A DNA stretch of 64,000 bases, taken from NCBI RefSeq assembly GCF_051233475.1, contig NZ_JBKFGH010000013.1:186001-250000 (forward strand), given 5' to 3'. The notes beneath the pieces are model-generated. The model saw only the letters and a program-made list of their open reading frames with translations, ran no database searches and was not told the origin of the DNA. The position numbers were made by a program, and so were the translations under genes. Every line of letters begins with the position of its first letter. The first letter of the stretch is position 1. This document shows, piece after piece, positions 16,421 through 25,466 of the stretch. The DNA comes from Bacillus_BU sp051233475. GTDB lineage: Bacteria; Bacillota; Bacilli; Bacillales; Cytobacillaceae.

Positions 16421-18038
16421 GGGTCAACTTCCCCCTTATACATTCCTCTTGAAACGCCCGAAGCCGCTTCGTCTGAATTTGGAGCAGCTCGAAAAACCGC
16501 TCCCAATCCTCGAGCCGGTCTAATTTTTTATAAATCGTCCGCACCTTCTTCATCATCCGCACTGCTTCACGATAGCCGCCGCGATTTTTCAGTTCAATAC
16601 TCGCCTGAATCGCCTGATGATAAAGAGGGAGGAGGGCAGCCGGCTCACGCTTTTGCACCTCTTTAATCCGCTCTGAATCCATATAGTGAAGATCGAAGCC
16701 GATAAAGGCCTGCAGCTCGATCCATTTTTCAAAAGAACCTTGCTTATATAAAAACGTATCATAGACACGAAAACTGTACGGCAAGCATTGAACTAGCGTC
16801 CGCTCAAATAAATCCACACGGTCGAGCACGTCGCAATAAGGTGCAACGAGATCCATCGCCAGTCCGGTAAAATCAACACAAGCATCATAATCGCCAAGGA
16901 ACTCCAAGTATGGATGCAGCCGCGAAACGAACTGCTCCACAAACGGTCCAACCCGTTTCCATTCCTTTTGCGAGCTCAATACCTCCATCCAGTAAAGCAA
17001 GTATGGAACGACCTTTGTCTCAAGCCCTGCCAATGAATCAAGCGCCTGCTCATCATTCCGTGCCAATATATGCTGATGAACCAAACCAAGCAGCAATGGC
17101 AAATCGCCATCACAGCGCTCCAGCTCAACATATAGCCGCTGCCGTTCCTCGCCGCGCCACTGCGACTTCTTAAACATCTGACTCCACAGCAGCCGGTACA
17201 GGTGAATTCCTTCGTACTCAACGACCTTGTTCACTGCCAGCAAGCCGCGCGCATCATCCTTTAATTTTTCAATAAAACCATCAAACGCAAACGGCATAGA
17301 AGAAACCGACAGCCGGATCATTGCCTTCTCAACATCCTCAATCATCGTATGAAAAAGGTTGCGATAATAACGATCCACCATGCTATCCGTGTGGCCAAAC
17401 TCCTCACTAAGCCCAGCCAGCATCAAAAATGACTGCACCGCGGCAATCAACTCGTACAAATAGCGCCACTCTAACTCAACAGGCGAATCGGCCTTAACCC
17501 GCCGCCAATAAACATTAAACAAATCGCCAACGACATAAGGATTGGGCCGTCCTTGCCCATACATGATCGACTCAAAGCTTCCGGAAAAAGTCGCGGTCCA
17601 ATCCTCATAGTTCGCTTCCAGCTTCTTCGTTGACTTCAACAAATCCCGCGCCGTCTGCATTCCCAATATGGTAGCAGAATTCCGCGCCTTCAAGGGCTGG
17701 CGCCAATCCTCAACCCAAGTCGCAACACTGCCAACCTGAGCCAATGCTTGAAAAAACACTGCCATCTGGTGCCGGCAAAATCCCTCTACCGGACAAGAGC
17801 ATGTGCTTGCCTCAAGATCCTCCAAATCAAGCTTCACATAAACAGGCGTAACATCCTGTACAGAAGCGGACACTTTATCTCCATCAAAGCGCAGCTGATG
17901 CACAAGCCCCTGACGAAACAAGAGCAGCCCCTTTTGAACAAGCTTCCCGTGCTCATCATTTTCCGAGCGCAACAGCCCCTTTAAATTACGCGCAGCAGCG
18001 TCCAACATCTCCGCTGTATATTCACTAATGGTCGCCAC
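16413..18038 (-). CDS. ywqB: SWIM zinc-finger protein, YwqB-like
   Basis: The 541-residue protein has a SWIM motif (Cys80, Cys82, Cys88, His90) and a long helical remainder. In B. subtilis ywqB precedes ywqA, and the same order with an 8-nt overlap is kept here. The pair probably works together on DNA, by analogy with SWIM-Swi2/Snf2 associations; the precise role is unknown. The frame is open to 18131, but AAGGGG 9 nt before GTG 18038 and the sequence M-ATISEYTAEML favour the shorter form. The true start remains uncertain. Confidence 0.87.
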   Translation of the reverse strand: MATISEYTAEMLDAAARNLKGLLRSENDEHGKLVQKGLLLFRQGLVHQLRFDGDKVSASVQDVTPVYVKLDLEDLEASTCSCPVEGFCRHQMAVFFQALAQVGSVATWVEDWRQPLKARNSATILGMQTARDLLKSTKKLEANYEDWTATFSGSFESIMYGQGRPNPYVVGDLFNVYWRRVKADSPVELEWRYLYELIAAVQSFLMLAGLSEEFGHTDSMVDRYYRNLFHTMIEDVEKAMIRLSVSSMPFAFDGFIEKLKDDARGLLAVNKVVEYEGIHLYRLLWSQMFKKSQWRGEERQRLYVELERCDGDLPLLLGLVHQHILARNDEQALDSLAGLETKVVPYLLYWMEVLSSQKEWKRVGPFVEQFVSRLHPYLEFLGDYDACVDFTGLAMDLVAPYCDVLDRVDLFERTLVQCLPYSFRVYDTFLYKQGSFEKWIELQAFIGFDLHYMDSERIKEVQKREPAALLPLYHQAIQASIELKNRGGYREAVRMMKKVRTIYKKLDRLEDWERFFELLQIQTKRLRAFQEECIRGKLTHA

Positions 18039-18169
18039 AACAACCAACCCCTTAAAAAACCATATTCTTTTATTATACCAAAAATATGGAGAAAAAACGG
18101 CTTGACCCTTGGGTAAAATTAAAGCAGCCAATCAGTGCAAAATTATTGTTTTAAAAAAACATTACCGGC

Positions 18170-18201
18170 AAAAAAAATCCGCCAGGACCACCCCGGCGGA
18201 A
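18170..18201 (-). terminator. Terminator of the small membrane protein gene
   Basis: On the minus strand TCCGCC/GGCGGA (18178-18183 with 18195-18200) forms the stem, followed by a T-rich tail at 18171-18177. Confidence 0.85.
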
Positions 18202-18209
18202 ACGAAACG

Positions 18210-18521
18210 CTATTCTTGATATAAATAATAATCCTCTTCCTTTTGACTCTTATATCGGAACATAATCGAAAAGATAAAAATAACCGCAGTCAACACCCAA
18301 GTAAACAAGAACGCCATCCCAAGCCCAACGCTAGTACCTAGCGAAGGATTTTCCAGCTCCCCATATACGGTATATAGAACCGGATATGCCATGCAACTAT
18401 ATACAACCAAGAAAGCGGCAAATTTCCCCGCCGTTTTTGTCTCAACCTTCGAATAAACTAACAAAAACCCAAAGAAGAGCATAAGCAATGATAAAACAGT
18501 CACCAATAATAAGCTATGCAA
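18210..18521 (-). CDS. Small three-helix membrane protein, unknown
   Basis: The 103-residue protein has three hydrophobic segments (about 4-23, 33-53, 65-88) and a charged C-terminus (YKSQKEEDYYLYQE). No family is recognised. It starts with TTG 18521, 6 nt after AAGGGAGAG. A clear terminator follows. It is single and flanked by the ywqB promoter region and the duplicated repeat zone. Confidence 0.6.
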   Translation of the reverse strand: MHSLLLVTVLSLLMLFFGFLLVYSKVETKTAGKFAAFLVVYSCMAYPVLYTVYGELENPSLGTSVGLGMAFLFTWVLTAVIFIFSIMFRYKSQKEEDYYLYQE

Positions 18522-18619
18522 AGCAATCTCTCCCTTACTTTTTAAAGTAAATTATTATTTCGACAAAATTTCGAAAATTCCTTCTAAAAATTAAGAATAT
18601 TTTAAAAATTAACGATAAA

Positions 18620-18965
18620 AAAACAGCCCAGTCACATATAAACATGAACTAGGCTAGTTGGAAGGTTATCGAATGGCTAAAGTACCCCGCTTGAAATTTT
18701 TAGCGGACACAGCAGCCCTTATTTTAATAAATTCTTGCCTTTTTGAAGACTAAGCGGACATGAGATCCCTTATTTTGAAAAAAACAGACCAATAACGATT
18801 CAAAATGACATAATAGCGGATCCTATGTCCGCATAGCCTCCCAAACCAACACTTTTCGCCGAAATAACGGAACTGGTGTCCGCAAAAATCACAAATTGGA
18901 TTCGGTAAAAGCTACCATTCAACAACGATCCCCCCTAAGGCACCACAACAAAAAACTCCTTCCCG
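18620..18965. repeat. Tandem duplication, copy A (contains four-unit repeat copy 2)
   Basis: The stretch is homologous to 18975-19325. It holds the four-unit element (units at 18703-18724, 18754-18775, 18811-18832, 18862-18883) and ends with a copy of the last bases of the downstream phosphatase gene. On the minus strand, 18936-18960 would read KEFFVVVP-stop. It therefore arose by duplication that included the 3' end of that gene. Confidence 0.8.
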
Positions 18966-18974
18966 TCATTTTGG

Positions 18975-19325
18975 TCAAAAAAATAGCCCAGTCTCGTGAA
19001 CTAGGATGTTTCGAAGGTTATAAAATACTAAATATACCCCGTGGAAAATTTTTAGCGGACACAGAAGCCCTTATTTTACTAAATTCTTGCCTTTTTGAAG
19101 ACTAAGCGGACATGAGATCCCTTATTTTGAAAAAAACAGACCAATAACGCTTCAAAATAGCATAATAGCGGATCCTATGTCCTCATAGCCTCCCAAAACA
19201 ACACTTTTCGTCGAAATAACGGAACTGATGTCCGCAAAAATCACAATTTGGATTCAGTATAAGCTACCGGTGGGTATAACTTCCCAACAACGATCCACCC
19301 TAAGGTACCGCAACAAAAAACTCCT
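18975..19325. repeat. Tandem duplication, copy B (contains four-unit repeat copy 3)
   Basis: The four-unit element is at 19055-19076, 19106-19127, 19163-19184 and 19214-19235, with the same 51/57/51 spacing. The copy runs into the genuine 3' end of the alkaline phosphatase gene (KEFFVAVP-stop). It differs from copy A by point changes and a 13-nt length difference. Confidence 0.8.
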
Positions 19326-20865
19326 TCCCATTAAACACATTCGGAGCCGCCGTCTCGACCTGCTCAACCCCATTCTTCACAAAATAATTCTTATTCTCCG
19401 GATACTCAAGCACCTCACCATCCCTTTCAACCACCAACACCGGATTCGCCGACCGCGCCCCGCGCACCTTCACACCATACCCTTTCCCCTCAAAAAACTC
19501 CCGCGCCTCCACATACCGAACGCCACCGTTCAACTCAAACCCTAAATGCCGAGCCACCACCCCGGCAATCTCCGTATTATCAATCAACCCGCCCGGCTTC
19601 CCAGGTCCAAAAGCATACAAAAACACATCCTCACCCGTATGCCCATACGTCGTAAACCCAAGCTTCGCCCGCCGACTCAGCATCCGGCTCATCTCTTTCT
19701 CCAGACCCTTATCGCCATCCGCGTACTTCAAGCGCCGCCACTCCGCCCCCGACAAGTCCTTTAACCCATACGAAGCCGCAACCTCACGCAAATTCCCACG
19801 ATCATCCTCCAACGTGGCCAGAGCACCTTCCAACGTCAACTCGGCTTTCTTCAACGGCTTCACAAACAAATCCGCCCCCGAATCCATATACGTTTTATCC
19901 GTTGACCTGTTTCCAATCGTCAACCCGCTATTGCCGTGATCCGTAACCGCAATAACCAAAGTGTTGCCATCCTGCTTGGCAAACTCGAGCGCCTTCCCAA
20001 CCGCCTCGTCAAACCCGAGCACCTCGCTGACCATCCCGACTGGATCATTTTTATGTGCCGCCCAGTCGACCTTGCTTCCTTCTACAAATAGAAAGAACCC
20101 GCGATCCTTGCCACTCAAAACGCCAAGCGCCGCTTCCGTCATCTCTGCAAGCGTAGGCTGCCCCGGTGTCAAAAACTCCCGGTCAAAATGATTACTCATT
20201 GCATTAGAAGCAAAACTCCCCCAAACCTTGCCAGCCTTTCCACCAACCGCAGCCGCAAGCTCATCCTTATTTTCCACCACCTGATAGCCCTTCCGCTCAA
20301 CAGCCGCCACAAGATTTTCCTGATCAGTACGAACTCTCCTCAACAATGACCGCTTTCCACCACCCAACACAACATCAAAATTCCCGTACACCTGCTGCTC
20401 GGCAATATCATCATAATGATACCGATCGGTAACATGGGACGAGTAACTCGCCGGAGTAGCATTCTGAATCTCAGAAGTCGACACAATCCCAGTCGCCAAC
20501 CCGGCCCGTTTCGCCGCCTCACTTAAATTGACCACTGGATGGAGGTCTTTTTTCCTCGGTACCATCCCGACCACATGGGCAATCGTTTTATTCCCAGTCG
20601 CCAGCGCCGTACCAGCAGCAGGCGAATCAGTAATCGCCGACCGGAGCGAAGCAGTCCGCACCCCGCCAACCAAAATCTCATCCAACGCCAGCGGTCCCCC
20701 TTTATACCAACGCGCCAACGTCACCGCACTGGAATTTGTCCCGTCCATCACCATCATAATGACATTCTTGTGAGTTCCGGCTGTCTCTGCTTTAACCCCT
20801 TCTTTTGGTAAAAATAAAGCAGTTATCAGCACTGGAATCAGTAAAACTCTCTTAAACGTAACCAT
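19300..20865 (-). CDS. Secreted alkaline phosphatase
   Basis: This 521-residue PhoA-superfamily enzyme hydrolyses phosphomonoesters outside the membrane to recover phosphate. A signal peptide is evident (about 1-28, cut near VKA-ET). Active-site features are metal ligand Asp41 (MMVMDGT), nucleophile Ser81 (TDSPAAGTA), FLFVEGSKVDWAAHKND, the VTDHGNSG metal site and a late TYGHTGEDV histidine motif. The frame is open to 20961, but AAGGAGG directly before ATG 20865 and the signal peptide fix the start. Regulation by PhoP is expected from the family, but I did not find clean boxes. Its last codons were duplicated downstream. Confidence 0.93.
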   Translation of the reverse strand: MVTFKRVLLIPVLITALFLPKEGVKAETAGTHKNVIMMVMDGTNSSAVTLARWYKGGPLALDEILVGGVRTASLRSAITDSPAAGTALATGNKTIAHVVGMVPRKKDLHPVVNLSEAAKRAGLATGIVSTSEIQNATPASYSSHVTDRYHYDDIAEQQVYGNFDVVLGGGKRSLLRRVRTDQENLVAAVERKGYQVVENKDELAAAVGGKAGKVWGSFASNAMSNHFDREFLTPGQPTLAEMTEAALGVLSGKDRGFFLFVEGSKVDWAAHKNDPVGMVSEVLGFDEAVGKALEFAKQDGNTLVIAVTDHGNSGLTIGNRSTDKTYMDSGADLFVKPLKKAELTLEGALATLEDDRGNLREVAASYGLKDLSGAEWRRLKYADGDKGLEKEMSRMLSRRAKLGFTTYGHTGEDVFLYAFGPGKPGGLIDNTEIAGVVARHLGFELNGGVRYVEAREFFEGKGYGVKVRGARSANPVLVVERDGEVLEYPENKNYFVKNGVEQVETAAPNVFNGKEFFVAVP

Positions 20866-21035
20866 AAAAACCTCCTTGAGTAGCTTTGTTATGAAAATCA
20901 CTAGGTTAAGGTTATGTAAGAAGTATTCATAACAGGGAAACATCAGTCCCAAAAAAATCAATATTAGTTTTAGTAACTTTGGGAAATTTATGTAAAAGGA
21001 AGGATACCTTCGGCATCCAACAAGGAAGAAGACAG

Positions 21036-21063
21036 AAAAAAGACGGGAGTATCACATCCCGCC
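21036..21063 (-). terminator. Terminator of the LysM hydrolase gene
   Basis: CGGGA (21044-21048) pairs with TCCCG (21057-21061), with a T run on the minus strand at about 21036-21041. Confidence 0.7.
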
Positions 21064-21080
21064 TGCCAAAAAGTCAAATA

Positions 21081-22214
21081 TTAATAAAACCGCTTAAATC
21101 CATCAAAGTGTTTCTGGTAATAAGCATTGTTTACGTCCGTGATCCGAACCCCGTTTGAATCCGCATGAATAAACTGATTTCCGCCTAGATAAATGCCCAT
21201 ATGGGAAATCCCGGTTTTATATGTATTCTCAAAAAATAACAAATCGCCCGGTTGTGGATCCGAAATATAATAGGAGCGATTATAATAGCCTTCCGCAGAA
21301 GTTCGCGGGATCGACTTCCCGGATTGGTTGAATACATAGTAAATAAAGCCGCTGCAATCAAAGCCGGCAGGGGTTTTGCCGCCCCAATAATAAGGAGTGC
21401 CAACTAGTGATTTAGCCGTATTAAGTAAAGCTTCTACCTGTGATGTTGGTGCCGAAACAGGTGTCGTTGTCACCGGTGTACTCGTTGCCGGAGCATTTAT
21501 ATTACTTGGTTGGGTCGTAACAGGACTGCTTGGCACCGGAGCAGCGATAGTAGTTGGCTTAGTAGAGGACGAATTGGATGTCACCTTTAAGGTCTGTCCG
21601 ACATAAATTAAATCAGATTGGAGATTATTTAACAATTTGAGATTTGCAACCGTCATGCCGTATTTAAGAGCAATATGGCTTAAAGTATCTCCACTTTTTA
21701 CAGTGTAAGAAATTGTATTATTGGTTGGAGTTGCGGAACCGGATGGCGCAGAGGCTTGTCCACTTCCAGAAGTACTAGGATTGGAAACCTTGAGGACATT
21801 CCCTGGATAAATTAGATAGGTAGATAGATTATTCCAGGCCATTAAATTGGCAAGCGTGATACCATGCTTGCTGGCGATTTTACTTAAAGTATCACCGCTA
21901 ACAACGGTATAGGTTTTAACAGTAGCAGTCGCTTGATTGGCTGCCGGAGCTTGAACAGGAGCGGGACTTCCGCTGGTTTTAGTTGATAAACTAGGCCCGC
22001 TAGTCTGAGAAACTAACAAACTTTGATTAATATAGATGCGGTCGGAGGCTAATTGATTGAGACGCTTAAGCTCATTTACAGTAGTTTGGTATTTTATCGC
22101 GATATGTGAGAGTGTGTCGCCCTTTTGGACTATGTATGAACTGGCTGAAGCACTGCCTGCAAATGCTGTAGAAAGGACAGCAATAGTTGCAGCGGATACG
22201 ATTTTTTTCTTCAT
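21081..22214 (-). CDS. LysM x3 / NlpC-P60 cell-wall endopeptidase
   Basis: The 377-residue secreted protein has a signal peptide (MKKKIVSAATIAVL..., cut near ASA-SS). Three LysM peptidoglycan-binding domains follow (each with GDTLS: about 32-75, 105-150, 170-212), joined by Ser/Thr/Pro linkers. A C-terminal NlpC/P60 domain carries the catalytic Cys in FDCSGF and His in ISHMGIYLG. Such enzymes (LytE/LytF/CwlS group) cut D-Glu-diaminopimelate bonds and act in cell separation or elongation. The frame is open to ATG 22232, but GGTGAGG before ATG 22214 and the signal peptide favour the shorter start. Confidence 0.92.
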   Translation of the reverse strand: MKKKIVSAATIAVLSTAFAGSASASSYIVQKGDTLSHIAIKYQTTVNELKRLNQLASDRIYINQSLLVSQTSGPSLSTKTSGSPAPVQAPAANQATATVKTYTVVSGDTLSKIASKHGITLANLMAWNNLSTYLIYPGNVLKVSNPSTSGSGQASAPSGSATPTNNTISYTVKSGDTLSHIALKYGMTVANLKLLNNLQSDLIYVGQTLKVTSNSSSTKPTTIAAPVPSSPVTTQPSNINAPATSTPVTTTPVSAPTSQVEALLNTAKSLVGTPYYWGGKTPAGFDCSGFIYYVFNQSGKSIPRTSAEGYYNRSYYISDPQPGDLLFFENTYKTGISHMGIYLGGNQFIHADSNGVRITDVNNAYYQKHFDGFKRFY

Positions 22215-22423
22215 TTTCCTCACCGTCCCCATAAATTTTTGTCACTATTAAAAGCTTATCACATGGGCAAAAACCTTTCTATGACAGACATTGTCGATTA
22301 CTGGAAATCTAAAGTAGTTTCAAAGATTGTCCAAAAATTGTCATAACTAATAACTGGAAATATATTTACAATTAATGGATTTGTTAATAAAATAGAATCT
22401 ATGGATTAAGGGAGGCAGAAGTA

Positions 22424-22579
22424 ATGGAGCAAAACATTCAAGAAGGATCAATGAACCAAATAACCTTTCAAGATCTCATTATGCGAGCTTACGAACGTGG
22501 TGAGTCTGATCGTGAAATCACAGTGGGAAAACTGCTGGAGGATATTATTGGAGATTTGAAAAATATTATATCGAAATAG
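22424..22579 (+). CDS. 51-residue conserved-looking small protein, unknown
   Basis: AAGGGAGG stands 8 nt before ATG 22424 and the frame runs 51 codons to TAG. The product is acidic and probably helical (FQDLIMRAYERGESDREITV, then KLLEDIIGDLKNI). No family is recognised. It precedes the exopolysaccharide locus by about 385 nt. A longer frame on the other strand overlaps it but lacks a ribosome binding site. Confidence 0.55.
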   Translation: MEQNIQEGSMNQITFQDLIMRAYERGESDREITVGKLLEDIIGDLKNIISK

Positions 22580-22964
22580 ATTAACTTATTTAGTATAAAA
22601 AAATTGGCATAGAAAAGCTGAAAGACAAGTCCTTGCGTAGCCAAAAGTGTACTCGATTTAATATAATTCCTCTTATTTTTCCCCCTCATAAAGTATGACC
22701 CTAGTTTTTTTATCGATACTATAATTTCCTTTTGGTCACTTTGTTTTATTGAGTGCCCTTTTTTATTGTCCATTTATTACCACTTTACACTGCCTAATCT
22801 CCTAAAATAAGCTAATAAGAACCTACACAAATAAAATTATTTCATAATGTCACAGTCAATATAGTATAAAAAATGATAAGTTTTTACAAAAAATTTAAAA
22901 AATTAACAAAAAACTGTGATATAATTCACTTTGTTCTGGAAAATTATTTACATCGGAGGAAGAA
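22580..22964 (+). promoter_or_regulatory. Leader and promoter region of the exopolysaccharide locus
   Basis: This AT-rich 385-nt gap contains an extended -10 box, TGA-TATAAT at 22917-22925, about 40 nt before the first eps gene. No good -35 box is seen. TTGTTCT at 22931-22937 partly resembles a SinR half-site, but I would not rely on it. No coding sequence is supported in this gap. Confidence 0.45.
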
Positions 22965-23681
22965 ATGGAAGACGCAATTAGCATAAAAGAAATATTTCAA
23001 ACATTACGTAAAAGACTAATTTTAATTGTGGTCATAACGATAACAGCAGTATTTGTCAGTGGAGTCATCAGTTATTTTTATTTAACACCTATCTATCAAG
23101 CGTCGACTCAGCTGCTAGTTAATCAATCAAAAGATGAAACGACAGTATATAGTCCAAACGAGGTTCAAACGAACCTGCAGTTAATTAATACATATAATGT
23201 GATCATTAAAAGCCCGGCCATTTTGGAGCTTGTAATCAAAGAATTGGATTTAGATATGACTTCGTCACAGTTGAATGGAAAGATTACGGTTCAAAGTGAA
23301 AAGGATTCTCAAGTGGTCAATATATCCGTACAGGATGCCAATCCTGTAGTGGCTGTTAAAATGGCTAATAAAATTGCCGAAGTATTTAAAAACGAAATTG
23401 TAAAAATTATGAATGTAAATAATGTAAGTATTTTAGCCAAAGCAACGATCGCTGAACATCCTGTCCCAATCAAGCCAAATCCTCCATTAAACATTGCAAT
23501 AGCACTTGTGATTGGACTTATGCTTGGAGTGGGAGTAACGTTCCTGCTTGAATACTTGGATAATACAGTAAAAAGCGAACAGGATATTGAAAAACGATTA
23601 GATATTCCGGTTTTAGGGGTAATATCAACTATTGGTGATAACGACAGTAGTGGACAAACAAATTCAGTAAAGCGCGGTTAA
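22965..23681 (+). CDS. Polysaccharide chain-length modulator / kinase activator, copy 1
   Basis: The 238-residue Wzz-type protein (YwqC/CapA/EpsA family) has membrane helices at about 18-38 and 170-190 enclosing an external loop. Its C-terminal cytoplasmic part stimulates the partner BY-kinase. The FYLTPIYQASTQLLVNQ motif and the PxPP segment (VPIKPNPPLN) before the second helix are typical. It sets polymer length and export through a cycle of kinase autophosphorylation. GGAGG precedes ATG 22965. The kinase gene starts 19 nt downstream. A paralogue lies at 24726. Confidence 0.92.
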   Translation: MEDAISIKEIFQTLRKRLILIVVITITAVFVSGVISYFYLTPIYQASTQLLVNQSKDETTVYSPNEVQTNLQLINTYNVIIKSPAILELVIKELDLDMTSSQLNGKITVQSEKDSQVVNISVQDANPVVAVKMANKIAEVFKNEIVKIMNVNNVSILAKATIAEHPVPIKPNPPLNIAIALVIGLMLGVGVTFLLEYLDNTVKSEQDIEKRLDIPVLGVISTIGDNDSSGQTNSVKRG

Positions 23682-23700
23682 AAAGAAAGAGGCGAGAAAA

Positions 23701-24408
23701 TTGTTTTTTAGTAAGAAAGGAAAAAGTAACAAACAAGTTAGCCATAAACGGAGTCTTATTACGAAGCTAAGTCCTAAATCCTCTATTTCTGAGCAATATC
23801 GGACCATTCGAACGAACATTCAATTCTCATCCGTTGATCAGGACATAAAATCCATTTTGGTCACTTCAACTGACCCTTCCGAAGGAAAGTCAACCACAGT
23901 CGCTAATCTAGCGATTACCTTTGCACAGCAAGGAAAGAAAGTCTTGATTGTGGATGCTGATTTGCGAAAACCAACCGTTCATTTTACATTCCAGGTTCAA
24001 AATGTTTATGGATTAACAACTGTGCTAACACGGCTTAAGTCATTAAAGGAAGCAATCTCCTCAACAGATATCGACAATCTAGATGTATTAACGAGCGGAC
24101 CGATTCCACCCAATCCAGCTGAGTTATTGGCATCGAATGCGATGGTTGAATTTCTAGCACAAGTAGAGGAAGGATATGATTTAGTCCTGTTTGATTCACC
24201 GCCAATACTTGCAGTTGCTGATGCGCAAATCCTCGCGAATCTTTGCGAAGGCAATATACTGGTCATTGCAAGTGGTAAAACGGAGATCGACAAGGTAGAA
24301 AAGGCAAAAGAACTGCTTTCTGCAGCAAAAGGAAAGCTTCTTGGTGCGGTGTTAAATAATAAGAAAATGGAAAAATCGAATTACCACTATTATTACGGCA
24401 GCAAATAG
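23701..24408 (+). CDS. BY-family tyrosine kinase, copy 1
   Basis: The 235-residue cytoplasmic kinase (YwqD/PtkA, CapB, EpsB family) has Walker A (TDPSEGKST, about 57-65), Walker A' (VLIVDADLRKP, 81-91), Walker B (LVLFDSPP) and a C-terminal tyrosine cluster YHYYYGSK that is autophosphorylated. It works with the preceding membrane modulator to control polysaccharide assembly and may phosphorylate enzymes such as UDP-glucose dehydrogenase. The start is TTG 23701 after AGAGGCGAG. A 317-nt AT-rich gap then separates it from the second modulator/kinase pair. Confidence 0.93.
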   Translation: MFFSKKGKSNKQVSHKRSLITKLSPKSSISEQYRTIRTNIQFSSVDQDIKSILVTSTDPSEGKSTTVANLAITFAQQGKKVLIVDADLRKPTVHFTFQVQNVYGLTTVLTRLKSLKEAISSTDIDNLDVLTSGPIPPNPAELLASNAMVEFLAQVEEGYDLVLFDSPPILAVADAQILANLCEGNILVIASGKTEIDKVEKAKELLSAAKGKLLGAVLNNKKMEKSNYHYYYGSK

Positions 24409-24725
24409 GACAAAGTTCGACTTTTTCCACCCCTTTACCGGTAAATCCGACAATGCTACGATGGTTACTATGCATTGGGAAATAGGCTAATATTTTTTAT
24501 TTTTAAAAAATATTATTTTATAAAATATACAAACGTTCACGTAAAGTTCAAATTAAATAGAATTTAATTCCAAAACCGTAAATTCTCTTCCTTTTAATAA
24601 AAAAATATTATTTAATTATAGAAGAAACGTTGGAAAATGAGAAAAAGTCCACCGCTAGAATACCAATAATTAATATATAATGATTTAATAGAATAATATT
24701 TTTATATTAAATAACGGAGGATGAC
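24409..24725 (+). other. AT-rich spacer between the two modulator/kinase pairs
   Basis: No gene is visible. A TATAAT occurs at 24676-24681 without a matching -35 box, and GGAGG at about 24716-24720 serves the next gene. A more GC-rich patch at about 24430-24475 has no recognised fold. The spacer suggests that the second pair can have its own promoter. Confidence 0.4.
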
Positions 24726-25466
24726 ATGGAAGAGACGATCAGCTTGAAAGAGTTACTTCAAACGTTACGGAAAAGACTTCGCTTAATTGTGTTCATCACG
24801 ATTACTGCTGTTCTTGTAAGTGGAATTATTAGCTATTTTTTCTTAACACCTATATATCAAGCTTCTACACAATTATTAGTCAATCAACAAAACAGTGACG
24901 AGACTGTTTTTGACGAGGTTCAAGCAAACCTTCAGCTTATTAATACATATAACGTGATTATAAAAAGCCCTGCGATATTAGATCTTGTTGTAAATGAGCT
25001 AGATCTTAATATGTCTACTGCTACACTTAATTCAAAGATTACTGTGCAAAATGAAAAAAACTCCCAGGTGGTTAATATTGTGGTTCAGGATGAAAGCCAG
25101 GCAATGGCTGCTGATATCGCGAATAAAGTTGCCTCTGTGTTTAAAAAAGAAATCGTAAATATCATGAGTATAGATAATGTTACTATTCTTGCAAAAGCAA
25201 CAGTAGCGGACCATCCTTCACCAATCAGACCTAATCCGCAATTAAATATTGCGATTGCGCTTGTTGTAGGTTTAATGGCAGGTGTAGGAGCGGCATTTCT
25301 ACTAGAATATTTTGATAACACGATTAAAACGGAGCAGGATATTGAAAAAATTCTAGGCTTATCTGTATTAGGTGTCATTACAACCATGGAAGAAACGGAT
25401 TTAAAAAAGAAAGATGTCGTTCACGTTCGTAATTCTAGAGTAAGGAGTGAGTCAATTGGTTCTTAG
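24726..25466 (+). CDS. Polysaccharide chain-length modulator / kinase activator, copy 2
   Basis: This paralogue of the 22965 gene has the same layout: helices at about 18-38 and 168-188, with FFLTPIYQASTQLLVNQ and SPIRPNPQLN motifs. The extracellular loop is slightly shorter and the C-terminus longer and more basic. It overlaps its kinase gene by 11 nt, which suggests translational coupling, unlike copy 1. The sequence similarity to copy 1 is high along the whole length, so the pair arose by duplication of the two-gene unit. Confidence 0.92.
   Translation: MEETISLKELLQTLRKRLRLIVFITITAVLVSGIISYFFLTPIYQASTQLLVNQQNSDETVFDEVQANLQLINTYNVIIKSPAILDLVVNELDLNMSTATLNSKITVQNEKNSQVVNIVVQDESQAMAADIANKVASVFKKEIVNIMSIDNVTILAKATVADHPSPIRPNPQLNIAIALVVGLMAGVGAAFLLEYFDNTIKTEQDIEKILGLSVLGVITTMEETDLKKKDVVHVRNSRVRSESIGS

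Noticed and set aside
20866..20960. PhoP boxes upstream of the alkaline phosphatase
   Set aside because: TTACAT and TTAACC-like motifs are present but without the regular 11-nt spacing needed for a call.
22489..22773. 94-codon minus-strand frame
   Set aside because: No ribosome binding site, low-complexity C-terminus, and it overlaps the better-supported 51-codon gene.
22931..22937. SinR-like GTTCT motif near the first eps gene
   Set aside because: Only a half-match and a single site; insufficient to claim SinR control.
24420..24480. Possible riboswitch between the kinase pairs
   Set aside because: A slightly GC-richer patch, but no consensus stems of c-di-GMP or other known riboswitches could be recognised.
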